Origin: Flammeovirgaceae bacterium 311
Lineage (GTDB): Bacteria; Bacteroidota; Bacteroidia; Cytophagales; Cyclobacteriaceae
DNA length: 64,000 nucleotides
Reading direction: 5' to 3'
Assembly (NCBI GenBank): GCA_000597885.1
Contig: CP004371.1
Location: 4,245,001 to 4,309,000 of the forward strand
Below are positions 28,466 through 36,919 of this stretch, in pieces; position 1 is the first letter of the stretch, and the number at the start of each line of letters is the position of its first letter. The position numbers and the translations under genes were made by a program. The notes below the pieces were generated by a model that did not search any database, had not been told where the DNA came from, and saw nothing but the letters and a program-made list of their open reading frames with translations.

Positions 28466-29863
28466 CTATTCTTGTTTGGTGGAAATTACCTCCTTAATAT
28501 CGGAAATAATTTTCTTTGATAGATGTTCGGCCGTAGCCTGCGATGCTGATTCTGAATAAATACGAATAATAGGCTCTGTGTTAGATTTACGCAGGTGCAC
28601 CCATTCGTTATCAAAATCAATTTTTACACCATCAATGGTATTGATATCATGTTTGGCATAGCGCTGCTGAATTTCCTGCAGTACGCGGTCTACGTCAATA
28701 TCAGGTGTTAGCTCAATTTTATTTTTGGAGATGTGGTAGTTGGGGTATTTGGTACGCAGCATGGCAGCAGATTTACCCCATTTAGCCAGGTGGCTAAGGA
28801 ATAAGGCTATGCCTACCAGTGCATCGCGGCCGTAGTGCAACTCTGGGTAGATTATACCTCCATTGCCCTCGCCACCAATCACAGCGCCGGTTTCTTTCAT
28901 TTTCTCTACCACGTTTACCTCACCTACAGCCGCAGCTGCATAGCTGCCTTTGTGCTTTTCGGTAACATCGCGCAGGGCGCGTGATGATGACAGGTTGGAT
29001 ACGGTATTGCCGCCACCCTGCTGTTGCAGCACGTAATCGGCAACGGCTACCAGGGTATATTCTTCACCAAAAGGTTCGCCATCGTCACTGATCAGGGCCA
29101 GGCGGTCCACATCGGGATCTACAACAATGCCCAGGTGGTATTTGCCGTTCTTGATCTCGCGGCAGATGTCGCCCAGGTGCTCAGGCAGTGGCTCGGGGTT
29201 GTGCGGAAACTGGCCATTTGGTTCGCAGAAAAGTTCTTTTACCTGCTTAACGCCTAAGGCTTTCAGTAATTTAGGTACTGCAATGCCTCCGCTGGAGTTA
29301 ACAGCATCTACCACCACAGCGAAATTTTTCTTTTTGATAGCTTCTACATCTACCAGCGGCAGTTCCAGAATTTTATTGATGTGCTCATCCAGGTACTGCT
29401 CTTTTTGCTCGTAATCGCCCAGTTTTTTTACCTCGGCAAAGGTAAAGCTTTTGTCTTCGGCAATCTTTAGTACTTCTTCGCCATCCCGGGCAGAGATAAA
29501 CTCACCCTTGCCATTGAGCAGTTTGAGGGCATTCCATTGTACAGGGTTATGCGAGGCGGTGATAATAATGCCGCCGCCGGCACCTTCGGCTGTTACAGCC
29601 ATTTCTACAGTAGGAGTGGTGGTTAAGCCCAGGTCAACTACATTGATACCCAGTCCCTGCAGCGTAGCACTTACCAGTTTGGATACCATATCTCCGGAGG
29701 GGCGGGCATCGCGACCAATTACAATAGTTGAACTGCCACTTTTATCCTTAGCCCAGCTCCCAAAAGCTGCTGCAAAGGTTACAATGTCTATTGGTGTAAG
29801 CGCTTCGCCGCTTTGTCCGCCAATAGTTCCTCTAATACCCGAAATTGATTTAATGAGCGCCAC
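28466..29863 (-). CDS. glmM: Phosphoglucosamine mutase / phosphohexomutase
   Basis: Alpha-D-phosphohexomutase. The catalytic serine loop ITASHNPVQWNALK, the Mg2+ loop VDPDVDRLAL, the sugar loop GGEGNGGI and the phosphate loop RKSNTEPIIRIY all match. The compact form of about 465 residues with SHNP and GEGNGG is what Bacteroidota genomes carry as GlmM, converting glucosamine-6-phosphate to glucosamine-1-phosphate; phosphomannomutase activity cannot be excluded. I set the start at GTG 29863, giving ALIKSISGIRGT; the longer frame from TTG 29908 would begin inside the TACCTTTG promoter box at 29898-29905. It is followed nine bases later by the cysteine desulfurase gene. Confidence 0.9.
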   Translation of the reverse strand: MALIKSISGIRGTIGGQSGEALTPIDIVTFAAAFGSWAKDKSGSSTIVIGRDARPSGDMVSKLVSATLQGLGINVVDLGLTTTPTVEMAVTAEGAGGGIIITASHNPVQWNALKLLNGKGEFISARDGEEVLKIAEDKSFTFAEVKKLGDYEQKEQYLDEHINKILELPLVDVEAIKKKNFAVVVDAVNSSGGIAVPKLLKALGVKQVKELFCEPNGQFPHNPEPLPEHLGDICREIKNGKYHLGIVVDPDVDRLALISDDGEPFGEEYTLVAVADYVLQQQGGGNTVSNLSSSRALRDVTEKHKGSYAAAAVGEVNVVEKMKETGAVIGGEGNGGIIYPELHYGRDALVGIALFLSHLAKWGKSAAMLRTKYPNYHISKNKIELTPDIDVDRVLQEIQQRYAKHDINTIDGVKIDFDNEWVHLRKSNTEPIIRIYSESASQATAEHLSKKIISDIKEVISTKQE

Positions 29864-29897
29864 GTAAACTATATTACTTAATGATGGAAATGGAGTG

Positions 29898-29905
29898 CAA
29901 AGGTA
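29898..29905 (-). promoter_or_regulatory. Putative -7 box of glmM promoter
   Basis: TACCTTTG on the minus strand, a full TAnnTTTG match, 34 bases before the chosen GTG start. Its position rules against the alternative start at 29908. Confidence 0.5.
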
Positions 29906-29998
29906 CAAAAAAATCCTGATACCTGTATTGAGAGGCAGCTGGCTTTGCTAAAATAAATTATATTGAATATTGAAAATATTAAACAACTAACAGGAAGA

Positions 29999-30232
29999 TC
30001 AGTTGAATTTGGACAAAACCTTTTCGACTTCATTTTGCGGTTCTTCATTTTTACCACAGGCTTCCCCTGGTTTTTTTCCGCAATAGCCACAGGCCTCACC
30101 TTCTTTATTTAAGAATGGGCTCTGTGATGCACAGGTGCCCTTAAACTGTCCGTCTTTTAAAAATATAAGCCGCACTGACATCATGATGAAAAACAACGCC
30201 ACAAACCCTATTCCCAACAACAAAGTAGCCAT
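29999..30232 (-). CDS. Small membrane-anchored Cys-rich protein
   Basis: The 77-residue product has one N-terminal transmembrane helix (about 2-24) followed by a soluble tail with a group of four cysteines in the arrangement C-x14-C-x2-C-x7-C (TCASQ, ACGYCG, ACGKN), followed by an acidic helix. The spacing could support a metal or iron-sulfur site, but no named family is recognised; comparable short proteins occur in Bacteroidota as uncharacterised membrane proteins. A TAAATTTG -7 box stands 17 bases before the ATG. It is divergent from mazG. It is downstream of nothing on its strand, thus monocistronic or leading into glmM's region. Confidence 0.65.
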   Translation of the reverse strand: MATLLLGIGFVALFFIMMSVRLIFLKDGQFKGTCASQSPFLNKEGEACGYCGKKPGEACGKNEEPQNEVEKVLSKFN

Positions 30233-30249
30233 AGTCTTATTTATTTTTA

Positions 30250-30257
30250 CAAATTTA
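30250..30257 (-). promoter_or_regulatory. Putative -7 box of small Cys-rich protein gene
   Basis: TAAATTTG (TAnnTTTG) on the minus strand 17 bases before the ATG; a TTCG sits close to the -33 position. Confidence 0.4.
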
Positions 30258-30306
30258 CGCCCTTTATAGTGAAAACGAATGTTTTTAAAGCAAAGTTTCT
30301 AAGCCT

Positions 30307-31137
30307 ATGCCTAAGATAATACCACCGGCCGATGAGCGCCGCCAATATAAGTTACAAGCCTTTGATCGCCTGCTTACCATTATGGACGAGCTGCGTTTAA
30401 ACTGCCCCTGGGACAAGAAACAAACCCTGGAGAGCCTGCGCCACCTCACCATCGAAGAGACCTATGAATTGTCTGATTCCATTATTGAGCGCGACCTGCA
30501 GGAGATTAAAAAAGAGCTCGGCGACCTGATGTTACACCTGGTATTTTATGCCCGCATTGGCTCCGAAGAAAAGGCTTTCGATATTGCCGATGTGCTGGAC
30601 AGCGTTTGCGAAAAACTGATTCACCGCCACCCGCATATTTATGGAGATGTGGAGGCACACGACGAAGAGACTGTAAAAGCCAACTGGGAAAAAATAAAGC
30701 TAAAGGAGAAGGGAACGACTGATGTGCCCAAGTCAGTGCTGGGTGGGGTGCCGCGCTCCCTGCCGGCCCTGGTAAAGGCCATGCGCATACAGGAGAAAGC
30801 CCGTGGGGTGGGTTTTGACTGGGAGCGGAAGGAGCAGGTCTGGGAAAAGGTAGAAGAAGAGATGCAGGAGTTCAACCAGGAGTTTAATGTGGCTGCAGAT
30901 GAGCCTATCGATCAGGAGAAGGCCCAGTCGGAGTTTGGTGATCTTTTGTTTTCACTCATTAACTATGCACGTTTTGCGAACATCAACCCCGAAGAGGCGC
31001 TGGAGCGCACCAATAAAAAATTTATACGCCGCTTTCAGTACCTGGAGCAGGCCGCTGCCAAAGCCGGAAAAAACCTGTCGGATATGACACTGGCAGAAAT
31101 GGATGTGTATTGGGACGAAGCCAAAAAGCTTGGTTAA
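30307..31137 (+). CDS. mazG: Nucleoside triphosphate pyrophosphohydrolase
   Basis: Cytoplasmic MazG, which hydrolyses (d)NTPs to the monophosphate and PPi. Two MazG domains are present: the first has the family opening LNCPWDKKQTLESLRHLTIEE, of which EETYEL provides the E-x2-E metal site and ELGDLMLHLVFYA the second half; the other (about 160-270) has EEEMQEF and EFGDLLFSLINYAR. The length of 276 residues matches E. coli MazG. No mazEF toxin pair is near, so it is the housekeeping enzyme type. It diverges from the small Cys-rich membrane protein gene. Confidence 0.95.
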   Translation: MPKIIPPADERRQYKLQAFDRLLTIMDELRLNCPWDKKQTLESLRHLTIEETYELSDSIIERDLQEIKKELGDLMLHLVFYARIGSEEKAFDIADVLDSVCEKLIHRHPHIYGDVEAHDEETVKANWEKIKLKEKGTTDVPKSVLGGVPRSLPALVKAMRIQEKARGVGFDWERKEQVWEKVEEEMQEFNQEFNVAADEPIDQEKAQSEFGDLLFSLINYARFANINPEEALERTNKKFIRRFQYLEQAAAKAGKNLSDMTLAEMDVYWDEAKKLG

Positions 31138-31213
31138 CACAGAAAGGCTGGTGCTATACCGGCCTCTTTTCTGCTCTCTACCTGCATTGTAGAGATTAAA
31201 TAGAAACTAAAGA

Positions 31214-31384
31214 TTAGCAGGCGTCCTTTGGTGGTGTTTTCAGCATGCCCTGGAATAGCTGTCCTGTATGCTTTTTCGCACGTTCCTGTTCAGAAGCATC
31301 TTTGAGTTTAAACTTTACGGGCAAAATCTTTCTTTGCTTAACAGCATCGCCATTTAGTTTTGCCGGGGTCCATTTTGTAGCTTT
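31214..31384 (-). pseudogene. Remnant of a TonB-family C-terminal domain
   Basis: On the minus strand one frame is open for 56 codons and reads KATKWTPAKLNGDAVKQRKI, then LPVKFKLKDAS, ending DAC and a stop at 31214. This matches the end of the TonB/energy-transducer C-terminal domain (W-x-P-x2-x-x-G-x-x-V...LP-x-x-F). There is no start codon; an in-frame stop (31385-31387) stands just upstream of the first lysine, and the rest of the domain is missing because the CrtA-like gene ends 30 bases further on. It therefore looks like a truncated relic, not a working gene. Confidence 0.6.
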
Positions 31385-31414
31385 TTAATGCAAAAATAAG
31401 TACGAGGGGTTTAT

Positions 31415-32152
31415 TTAGGCAGGGAGGTTTTCCAAAGGGTTTTTTCCGCCTACAGTTCCCCAGGACTGAACAGGACGGAAGCGGGCAAAAAGCTCTTCGC
31501 TGTACCAGTTGCGCTGGCGGGTTTTGGCTACGACCTCTTTGTGCTCCCGCATTTTGTAAGCGAAGTTATCTACGCTGCGGGTATCTTTCCATACGCTGAA
31601 GGTTGCCTGTTGTACAATTGGTAACTCGCCGATACCGGCTTTTAGTAATAAACCGGGGGCAGTATCGGTCGTATGGCTAACAGTGGGTACGTGCCTTAAA
31701 AATTCTACAAGCCGGGGCAGCCTGATGGAGGCGCGGGTAAGCACTGCTACCGGTTCGTGTGGCTGCAGCGGATCTGCAAGGGGGGTGAAGGGATTGTTGC
31801 CTCCCCAGGCACCTTTAGATACTACGGGTTGCATCAGTACCGACCATGCCTCTTTGCTTCTTTGCTGCAGGCCTTGTGCCAGTAGTGAAACTTTCATAAA
31901 ATTCAGGGCATCTTCGGCACGCTGCCAGCTGGTGAGCAGGGCATACTGCCGCCAGTTGGGCAGCAAAAAGCCTCTGCCGCCGCCGGTGCCCAGCATTAAA
32001 CCAAATGGCATGCGTTCATTGGTGGTAAGCTGTCTTGACGCGGTACCCATGGTTTTGAATGCCCAGAATTTGTTGCCCTCCTTCAGTTGAAAAAGGGAAA
32101 AAAGCACCCAGGGTGGAGAAACTGAAAAAGGATGTCGCGAAGGGAAACTCAT
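31415..32152 (-). CDS. CrtA-like (spheroidene monooxygenase family) protein
   Basis: The 245-residue protein shows the pattern of the CrtA family: a MGTGGGRGFLLPNWRQYALL block, the middle segment PVVSKGAWGGNNPF, the segment AVLTRASIRLPRL, GIGELPIVQQATFSVW, and the C-terminal NWYSEELFARFRP. CrtA is a haem-dependent oxygenase that puts keto groups on acyclic carotenoids in purple bacteria; Bacteroidota homologues are often found without phototrophy genes. No carotenoid gene (crtB, crtI, crtY) lies in the window, so its substrate here is unknown. No signal peptide or membrane helix. Its stop is followed closely by the TonB remnant. Confidence 0.75.
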   Translation of the reverse strand: MSFPSRHPFSVSPPWVLFSLFQLKEGNKFWAFKTMGTASRQLTTNERMPFGLMLGTGGGRGFLLPNWRQYALLTSWQRAEDALNFMKVSLLAQGLQQRSKEAWSVLMQPVVSKGAWGGNNPFTPLADPLQPHEPVAVLTRASIRLPRLVEFLRHVPTVSHTTDTAPGLLLKAGIGELPIVQQATFSVWKDTRSVDNFAYKMREHKEVVAKTRQRNWYSEELFARFRPVQSWGTVGGKNPLENLPA

Positions 32153-32267
32153 GCTACACTAAAAACGATAGAATAGTAAGCATGTTTATGTGCTAACAGA
32201 TGTTTGTTAAAAATAGCACGTTTTTTGCTGCGTTTACGTTAATATTGAATACAACAAGACATTTTCT

Positions 32268-32987
32268 ATGACTCATATAAAGCAACTGCTTGTGTTGTTG
32301 GTATTGTGCCTGATTACGGTTTCTGCAACGGCACAAATCAACCGCGACATGTGGTTTAAAGGTACTGTAGAGCTGGAAGGAGGAGAGCGTCTATCTGGAA
32401 AGCTCAGCTATTATTCAGATTTTAAAGCGGCACTGCTGCAAATCCAGACAGGTGGAAGAACCCTCTCCTATGATGCTAACCAGGTGGTTTCCTTCAGGTT
32501 CTATGATGAAGAACTGGGGATCACCCGTACATTTTACTCCCTGCCTTACTCTCCTGGCGATAGTCGTCACCAGGTAATGCTGTTTTTTGAGGCACTGCTG
32601 GAGGGTGGGCATTTGTCTGCGCTAAGCAAAACAGAATTCAGAACAGAAACCCGCCAGAACAATATGCCTTATACCTACCGGGGGTATTACATTCCTACCT
32701 GGTACGATAGGGCTAATATGCGCAGCTATACAGTAGTCGTGCCTTACGAAACAATCTATCTGGTAACTCCCAACAGCTCTATTGAGCCTTACAGCATGCC
32801 AACTTCGCTAAACAACAGGGAGGTAAGGTTCAGAAAACCAGATCCGGATATGTTTTTTAAGCTGGTAAAGGACAGGCGGGCACAGGTAGAGCAGTTCATC
32901 GAGAAAAATAAACTGGATATTCGCCGGCGTTCCGATCTGCTGCATGCCATCAATTATTACAACCAGATCAAAGACCAGATGCAGTAA
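32268..32987 (+). CDS. Secreted hypothetical protein
   Basis: A 239-residue precursor with a clear signal peptide (hydrophobic core about 6-20, probable cleavage after the A-T-A of SATAQ). The mature part begins with a strand-rich segment MWFKGTVELEGGERLSGKLSYY, reminiscent of small beta-barrel modules in Bacteroidota secreted proteins, then a Tyr-rich middle, and a helical, basic C terminus (KLVKDRRAQVEQFIEKNK). I do not recognise a named family. It is probably periplasmic. It is alone on its strand and shares a bidirectional terminator with the convergent homogentisate dioxygenase gene. Confidence 0.7.
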   Translation: MTHIKQLLVLLVLCLITVSATAQINRDMWFKGTVELEGGERLSGKLSYYSDFKAALLQIQTGGRTLSYDANQVVSFRFYDEELGITRTFYSLPYSPGDSRHQVMLFFEALLEGGHLSALSKTEFRTETRQNNMPYTYRGYYIPTWYDRANMRSYTVVVPYETIYLVTPNSSIEPYSMPTSLNNREVRFRKPDPDMFFKLVKDRRAQVEQFIEKNKLDIRRRSDLLHAINYYNQIKDQMQ

Positions 32988-33006
32988 AAGCAGATAACAG
33001 GATAAA

Positions 33007-33047
33007 AAGCAAAAAGCGGTGGGGCATTCCCTCACCGCTTTTTGCTT
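33007..33047. terminator. Bidirectional terminator
   Basis: Long stem AAGCAAAAAGCGGTG-GGG / CCC-T-CACCGCTTTTTGCTT (33007-33024, 33029-33047) with loop CATT and a single bulged T. A-rich and T-rich flanks allow action on both strands, between the convergent secreted protein gene and hmgA. Confidence 0.85.
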
Positions 33048-33066
33048 ATTCAGAATAAACTGTTTT

Positions 33067-34233
33067 CTACTCCGTCCAGCTCATGGGGTAGTTTTCATCT
33101 ACGTAGGCCATGCCTTCTTCTGTTAACATCAGTGGGCGGAAGGTGTCTACCATCACGGCATATTCATGTGTTTCTTTTTTGCCTATGCTTTTCTCTACCG
33201 TGCCCGGGTGCGGGCCGTGCGGTAAGCCGCCCGGGTGCAGGGTAAAGGAGCCTCGCTCTATGCCTTTCCGGCTCATAAAATCGCCTTCGGTATAAAAGAG
33301 CACTTCATCAGAATCGATGTTGGAGTGGTTGTATGGCGCAGGGATTGCCAGCGGATGATAATCGAACAGGCGTGGCACAAAGGAGCAGATTACAAAGCCG
33401 CTGCTCTGGAATGTCTGGTGCACCGGTGGTGGCTGGTGTATACGTCCTGTAATAGGTTCAAAATCGTAAATAGAAAAGGCAAAAGGATACAGGAATCCAT
33501 CCCAGCCCACCAGGTCCATGGGGCTGTGTTCGTAGTGGTACTGGTGCAGGTAGTTGCCTTTTTTGATCTTCACCAGGTAATCACCTTTTTCTGTTTCGGT
33601 GAGCAGCTCGTGAGGCGGGCGTATATCGCGCTCGCTAAAGGGGCTGTGCTCTAACAACTGCCCCAGCTCATTGCGGTATCGGTTGGGTGTTTCAACAGGG
33701 TTGGCCGCTTCAATCACCAGCAGCCGTACCATTTCCACACTGCTATCGAACTCAAACCTGTAGATGGTGGTGCGCGGTATTACCACATAATCGCCTTTAC
33801 GCACATCCAGAATGCCAAACTGGGAGAGCAGGCGTCCGTTCCCATCATGGATGTAAATTACCTCATCGGCTTCGGCATTCTTATAATAATAGTTCGTGCT
33901 GTTGCCGGCAGGCAGGTTGCAGATGCCAATGGTAACATCGGCATTCTTCATCAGCATGCGACGTCCCTGCAGGTAATCGCTGCCGGTAAGGCCTTCGCCA
34001 GCAGTTTTCAGGTGTGTTTGCAGAAGCGGGTAATCTTCCCTGATTTTGGTGCCAAAAGGCTGGGGCTTGCCTACCTGTTTTACCCGCGTTGGCGGATATA
34101 CATGGTACAGGTTGGAGTAAACGCCCGAGAAGCCCCGGGAGCTTACCAGTTCCTCGGCGTAGAGGCTGCCATCGGGCTGCCTGAACTGTGTATGCCTTTT
34201 GGGTGGTATGTTACCTCTTCTGCAATAAAACAT
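33067..34233 (-). CDS. hmgA: Homogentisate 1,2-dioxygenase
   Basis: Non-haem iron dioxygenase of tyrosine and phenylalanine breakdown that opens the ring of homogentisate to maleylacetoacetate. The start MFYCRRGNIPPKRHTQFRQ and the cupin segment with HPGGLPHGPHPG, which holds iron-binding histidines, fit the family; 388 residues is the Bacteroidota size, shorter than the ~440-residue human and Pseudomonas enzymes. No fumarylacetoacetase or hppD gene is adjacent. It starts six bases after the stop of the S41 protease gene on the same strand, so the two are probably read on one mRNA although their roles are unrelated. Confidence 0.93.
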   Translation of the reverse strand: MFYCRRGNIPPKRHTQFRQPDGSLYAEELVSSRGFSGVYSNLYHVYPPTRVKQVGKPQPFGTKIREDYPLLQTHLKTAGEGLTGSDYLQGRRMLMKNADVTIGICNLPAGNSTNYYYKNAEADEVIYIHDGNGRLLSQFGILDVRKGDYVVIPRTTIYRFEFDSSVEMVRLLVIEAANPVETPNRYRNELGQLLEHSPFSERDIRPPHELLTETEKGDYLVKIKKGNYLHQYHYEHSPMDLVGWDGFLYPFAFSIYDFEPITGRIHQPPPVHQTFQSSGFVICSFVPRLFDYHPLAIPAPYNHSNIDSDEVLFYTEGDFMSRKGIERGSFTLHPGGLPHGPHPGTVEKSIGKKETHEYAVMVDTFRPLMLTEEGMAYVDENYPMSWTE

Positions 34234-34239
34234 ATACTT

Positions 34240-35853
34240 TTAATCGTTACTGGCCAGCTCGGCAGCCTGATCGAAGTGCTGCAGGGCTTGTTGGAAAATT
34301 CTGCTTGTCTGGTTATAAATTGGGTAATATCCGTTATTGTTCCAAATATTGCGGGCCAATACTGCTTTCATCTGGGTGCGGAGCAGTTCTTTTGAGCGTT
34401 CAAAGCCTTCTTCGTCAAACTCCACGCCTTCGCGCTCGCCTAACTTCACCAGGTCTTTCAGCATGGCATCTGTAACACGGAAGTGGTTGTAGTACTCTTT
34501 ATAGCCCATTTTTACCAGCTTGTTGCGGTGGTTCTCTGTATAGTTGAGGGTGAACTCGTTTACCACATTGCTCAGGTACAGTTTGCTCAGGTAAGTACTG
34601 TTCTGGGTAGTATCCAGGGGAACAAACACATCGGGCATAATGCCGCCACCGCCATACACCACACGGCCCTTGCGGGTTTCGTAGCGCAGGGTGTCGCTAA
34701 AGCGAATGCTGTCGGCAGAGAAGTACTCACCGTGCTCATAACGCTCCTTCAGGTCGCTGCCATACTGTTTGCCGGCACCATAAGGTTTTTGAATGGAACG
34801 TCCGCTCGGGGTAAAGTAGCGCGAAATAGTCAGGCGCAGTTCGGAGCCATCGTTCAGGCTGATGGGCATTTGCACCAGGCCTTTGCCAAAGCTGCGGCGC
34901 CCAACAATAAGGGCACGATCATTGTCCTGCAGGGCACCGGCCACAATTTCAGAGGCCGATGCGCTGCCCTCGTTGATGAGTACAATTACAGGCTGCTCCT
35001 CAAAACGACCGCTGCGCTGCCCGCGGGCCTGTGAGTCGTAGCGGCTCTTCTTGCCATCGGTGTACACAATCATTTTATTACCGCTGATAAACTCATCGGC
35101 CATGTTCACGGCGCGGTCCATATAGCCACCGGGGTTATCCTGCAGGTCCAGGATCAGCTTTTGCATGCCCTGGGCCATCAGGGTATCCATGGCTGCCCGG
35201 AACTCATTATAGGTAGTGGCGGCAAAACGGGTTACTTTGATATAACCCACCTCATCGTTTACCATATAGCTGGCTGCTACAGAGTGCTGCGGAATTTTAT
35301 CGCGTACCACGGTAAATTTCTGAGGCTTTTCTTTTCCCCTGCGAAGAACAGTAATCTCAACTTTGCTGCCTTTAGCCCCGCGCAGCAGGTTAAATACTTC
35401 TTTGTTGCTTACATTGGTGCCGGCTACATTTTTGCCATCTACCTGTAAAATACGGTCGTTGGGCTGCAGACCAGCAATTTCGGAGGGGCCACCCGCCAGA
35501 GGAGCCAATACCACAATCGTATCCCTGATCAGGTTAAACTCAATACCAATGCCGTCAAATTCGCCCTCGAGCTGGGCTTTAGACATCTGCAGCTCTTCCT
35601 TTGGAATGTAAATAGAGTGGGGGTCCAGCTTCTCCAGCATGCCATTGATGGCATCTTCCACCATGGCTTCTGTATTTACCTCATCAACATAGTAGCGATC
35701 TATATGGGTAACAATTTCCCTGAATTTAAGCAGGCTGTTAAAAGGATTACTGGGGCCCTCGCCGGCAATAGTAGCTCCTAACAGCAGCCCAACGGCAACG
35801 CCCAGAAAAACAAAAAGAGGAAGTCTGGCGGCTGATTTTGTATTTTTTTGCAT
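34240..35853 (-). CDS. Carboxy-terminal processing protease, S41 family
   Basis: Serine protease of 537 residues with an N-terminal membrane anchor or signal segment (about 10-30), a helical linker, a PDZ domain (about 80-170, with GGPSEIAGLQPNDRILQVDG), and the S41 catalytic domain. The nucleophile Ser is in NEGSASASEIVAGAL and the general-base Lys in GRRSFGKGLVQM, so the Ser-Lys dyad is intact. The C-terminal ~130 residues are helical. Such CtpA/Prc proteases act on periplasmic substrates with exposed C termini. The gene precedes hmgA with a gap of six bases. A TATCGTTG at 35875-35882 could be a degenerate -7 box. Confidence 0.94.
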   Translation of the reverse strand: MQKNTKSAARLPLFVFLGVAVGLLLGATIAGEGPSNPFNSLLKFREIVTHIDRYYVDEVNTEAMVEDAINGMLEKLDPHSIYIPKEELQMSKAQLEGEFDGIGIEFNLIRDTIVVLAPLAGGPSEIAGLQPNDRILQVDGKNVAGTNVSNKEVFNLLRGAKGSKVEITVLRRGKEKPQKFTVVRDKIPQHSVAASYMVNDEVGYIKVTRFAATTYNEFRAAMDTLMAQGMQKLILDLQDNPGGYMDRAVNMADEFISGNKMIVYTDGKKSRYDSQARGQRSGRFEEQPVIVLINEGSASASEIVAGALQDNDRALIVGRRSFGKGLVQMPISLNDGSELRLTISRYFTPSGRSIQKPYGAGKQYGSDLKERYEHGEYFSADSIRFSDTLRYETRKGRVVYGGGGIMPDVFVPLDTTQNSTYLSKLYLSNVVNEFTLNYTENHRNKLVKMGYKEYYNHFRVTDAMLKDLVKLGEREGVEFDEEGFERSKELLRTQMKAVLARNIWNNNGYYPIYNQTSRIFQQALQHFDQAAELASND

Positions 35854-36169
35854 GAGTTTATTAACAAGGCTAATTCAACGATAGAAAGGCAGTTTCCTGT
35901 TGCACTCTTACCTTTAATATGCTATATTATGATAAGGGAAGCAGGTATTTTTTTAACACAGGCTGCGGCAGTATCGTTTTCTTAAAACAAAATTTATGAT
36001 AAAGCGATTTTTTCTGTAAGGAAGTTAGTCTTTTACGTGCAGCTAAAAAAGCTTCTTTTGCTTTAAAACATGCGCCATCCTACTTCCTCTTCCTAACGAA
36101 TGCTTTACCAAATTTTATACCAGAAACAACAGGGATTTTTGTATATTTACTTTCTAAACCAATTGCCAG
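35854..36169. other. Divergent intergenic region S41 protease-RIC gene
   Basis: AT-rich and without an identifiable gene, hairpin or repeat. It should carry promoters for both divergent genes; only degenerate boxes are seen (TATCGTTG at 35875-35882 on the minus strand, TATATTTA near 36143 on the plus strand). Confidence 0.45.
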
Positions 36170-36913
36170 GTGAGCTACGACAAGTCAAAGATTGCAGAGT
36201 TAATTGAAAAGAACTACGTGTTTGCGTCGGTGCTATATTACTTTGGCATAGAATTTTACGATTATTCAGAGCAAACACTGGAGCAGGTATGCCGGCAGCG
36301 GGGCCTGCGGGTGGAGCAGGTGATCAGTAGCCTGGAGTCGGCCACACTGCAACCGGAGGTACCAAACCTAAGCAGCCTTCCGGTAGATATTATCATTGCC
36401 TATCTTAAGCACACCCACTATATTTTTGTGAAGCATAAGCTGCCATACATTGCGCGGCTTATTCAGGAACTTAAGCCTTCCGATCTTATAAATGTATCGG
36501 CGGCAGAAGATCTTAAGTTTATTTTTCCGCTGTATGTAGAAGATTTTATCCGGCACATTTATAAAGAAGAGGATACCCTTTTTACCTATATTTTGCAGCT
36601 CCATAAAGCTAATACGGGTGATTTCCATCCCGGTAAGCTTTTTTTTATGATGGAACAGAATGCCATTGAGGAGTTTGCCGTGGAGCACGACTGCCATGAC
36701 GATGAGATGGAGGGCATCAGAAACCTTACCCAGAATTATGCAATCAATGGTGAAACCAGCCTGTTGGTAAAAGTGGTGTACGGAGAGCTGAAATCATTCG
36801 AGGAGAACCTCAAAACCCATGCTCACATTGAAGATGAGATTCTTTTCCCCAAAGCGCTGGCCCTGGAAAAGAACATTAAGCAGAAATGGCGCAGCCTGAT
36901 TAATCTCAACTAA
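36170..36913 (+). CDS. Hemerythrin-domain RIC/ScdA-like protein with altered N-terminal domain
   Basis: Cytoplasmic protein of 247 residues with the layout of the RIC (YtfE/ScdA) iron-sulfur repair family. Residues 15-58 match the short ScdA_N domain in sequence shape (GIEFYDYSEQTLEQVC, then GLRVEQVISSLES), but the Cys-Cys-Gly-Gly of that domain is replaced by Tyr-Asp-Tyr-Ser at 30-33. Residues 75-235 form a hemerythrin-like four-helix domain whose likely di-iron ligands lie around His83/His89, His129-Glu133, His173/Glu179 and His219-Glu223. The start is GTG at 36170. The ruvX gene follows six bases later, then def, so this may head an operon. Role in nitrosative or oxidative repair is inferred from the family. 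Confidence 0.8.
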   Translation: MSYDKSKIAELIEKNYVFASVLYYFGIEFYDYSEQTLEQVCRQRGLRVEQVISSLESATLQPEVPNLSSLPVDIIIAYLKHTHYIFVKHKLPYIARLIQELKPSDLINVSAAEDLKFIFPLYVEDFIRHIYKEEDTLFTYILQLHKANTGDFHPGKLFFMMEQNAIEEFAVEHDCHDDEMEGIRNLTQNYAINGETSLLVKVVYGELKSFEENLKTHAHIEDEILFPKALALEKNIKQKWRSLINLN

Positions 36914-36919
36914 AAATAC

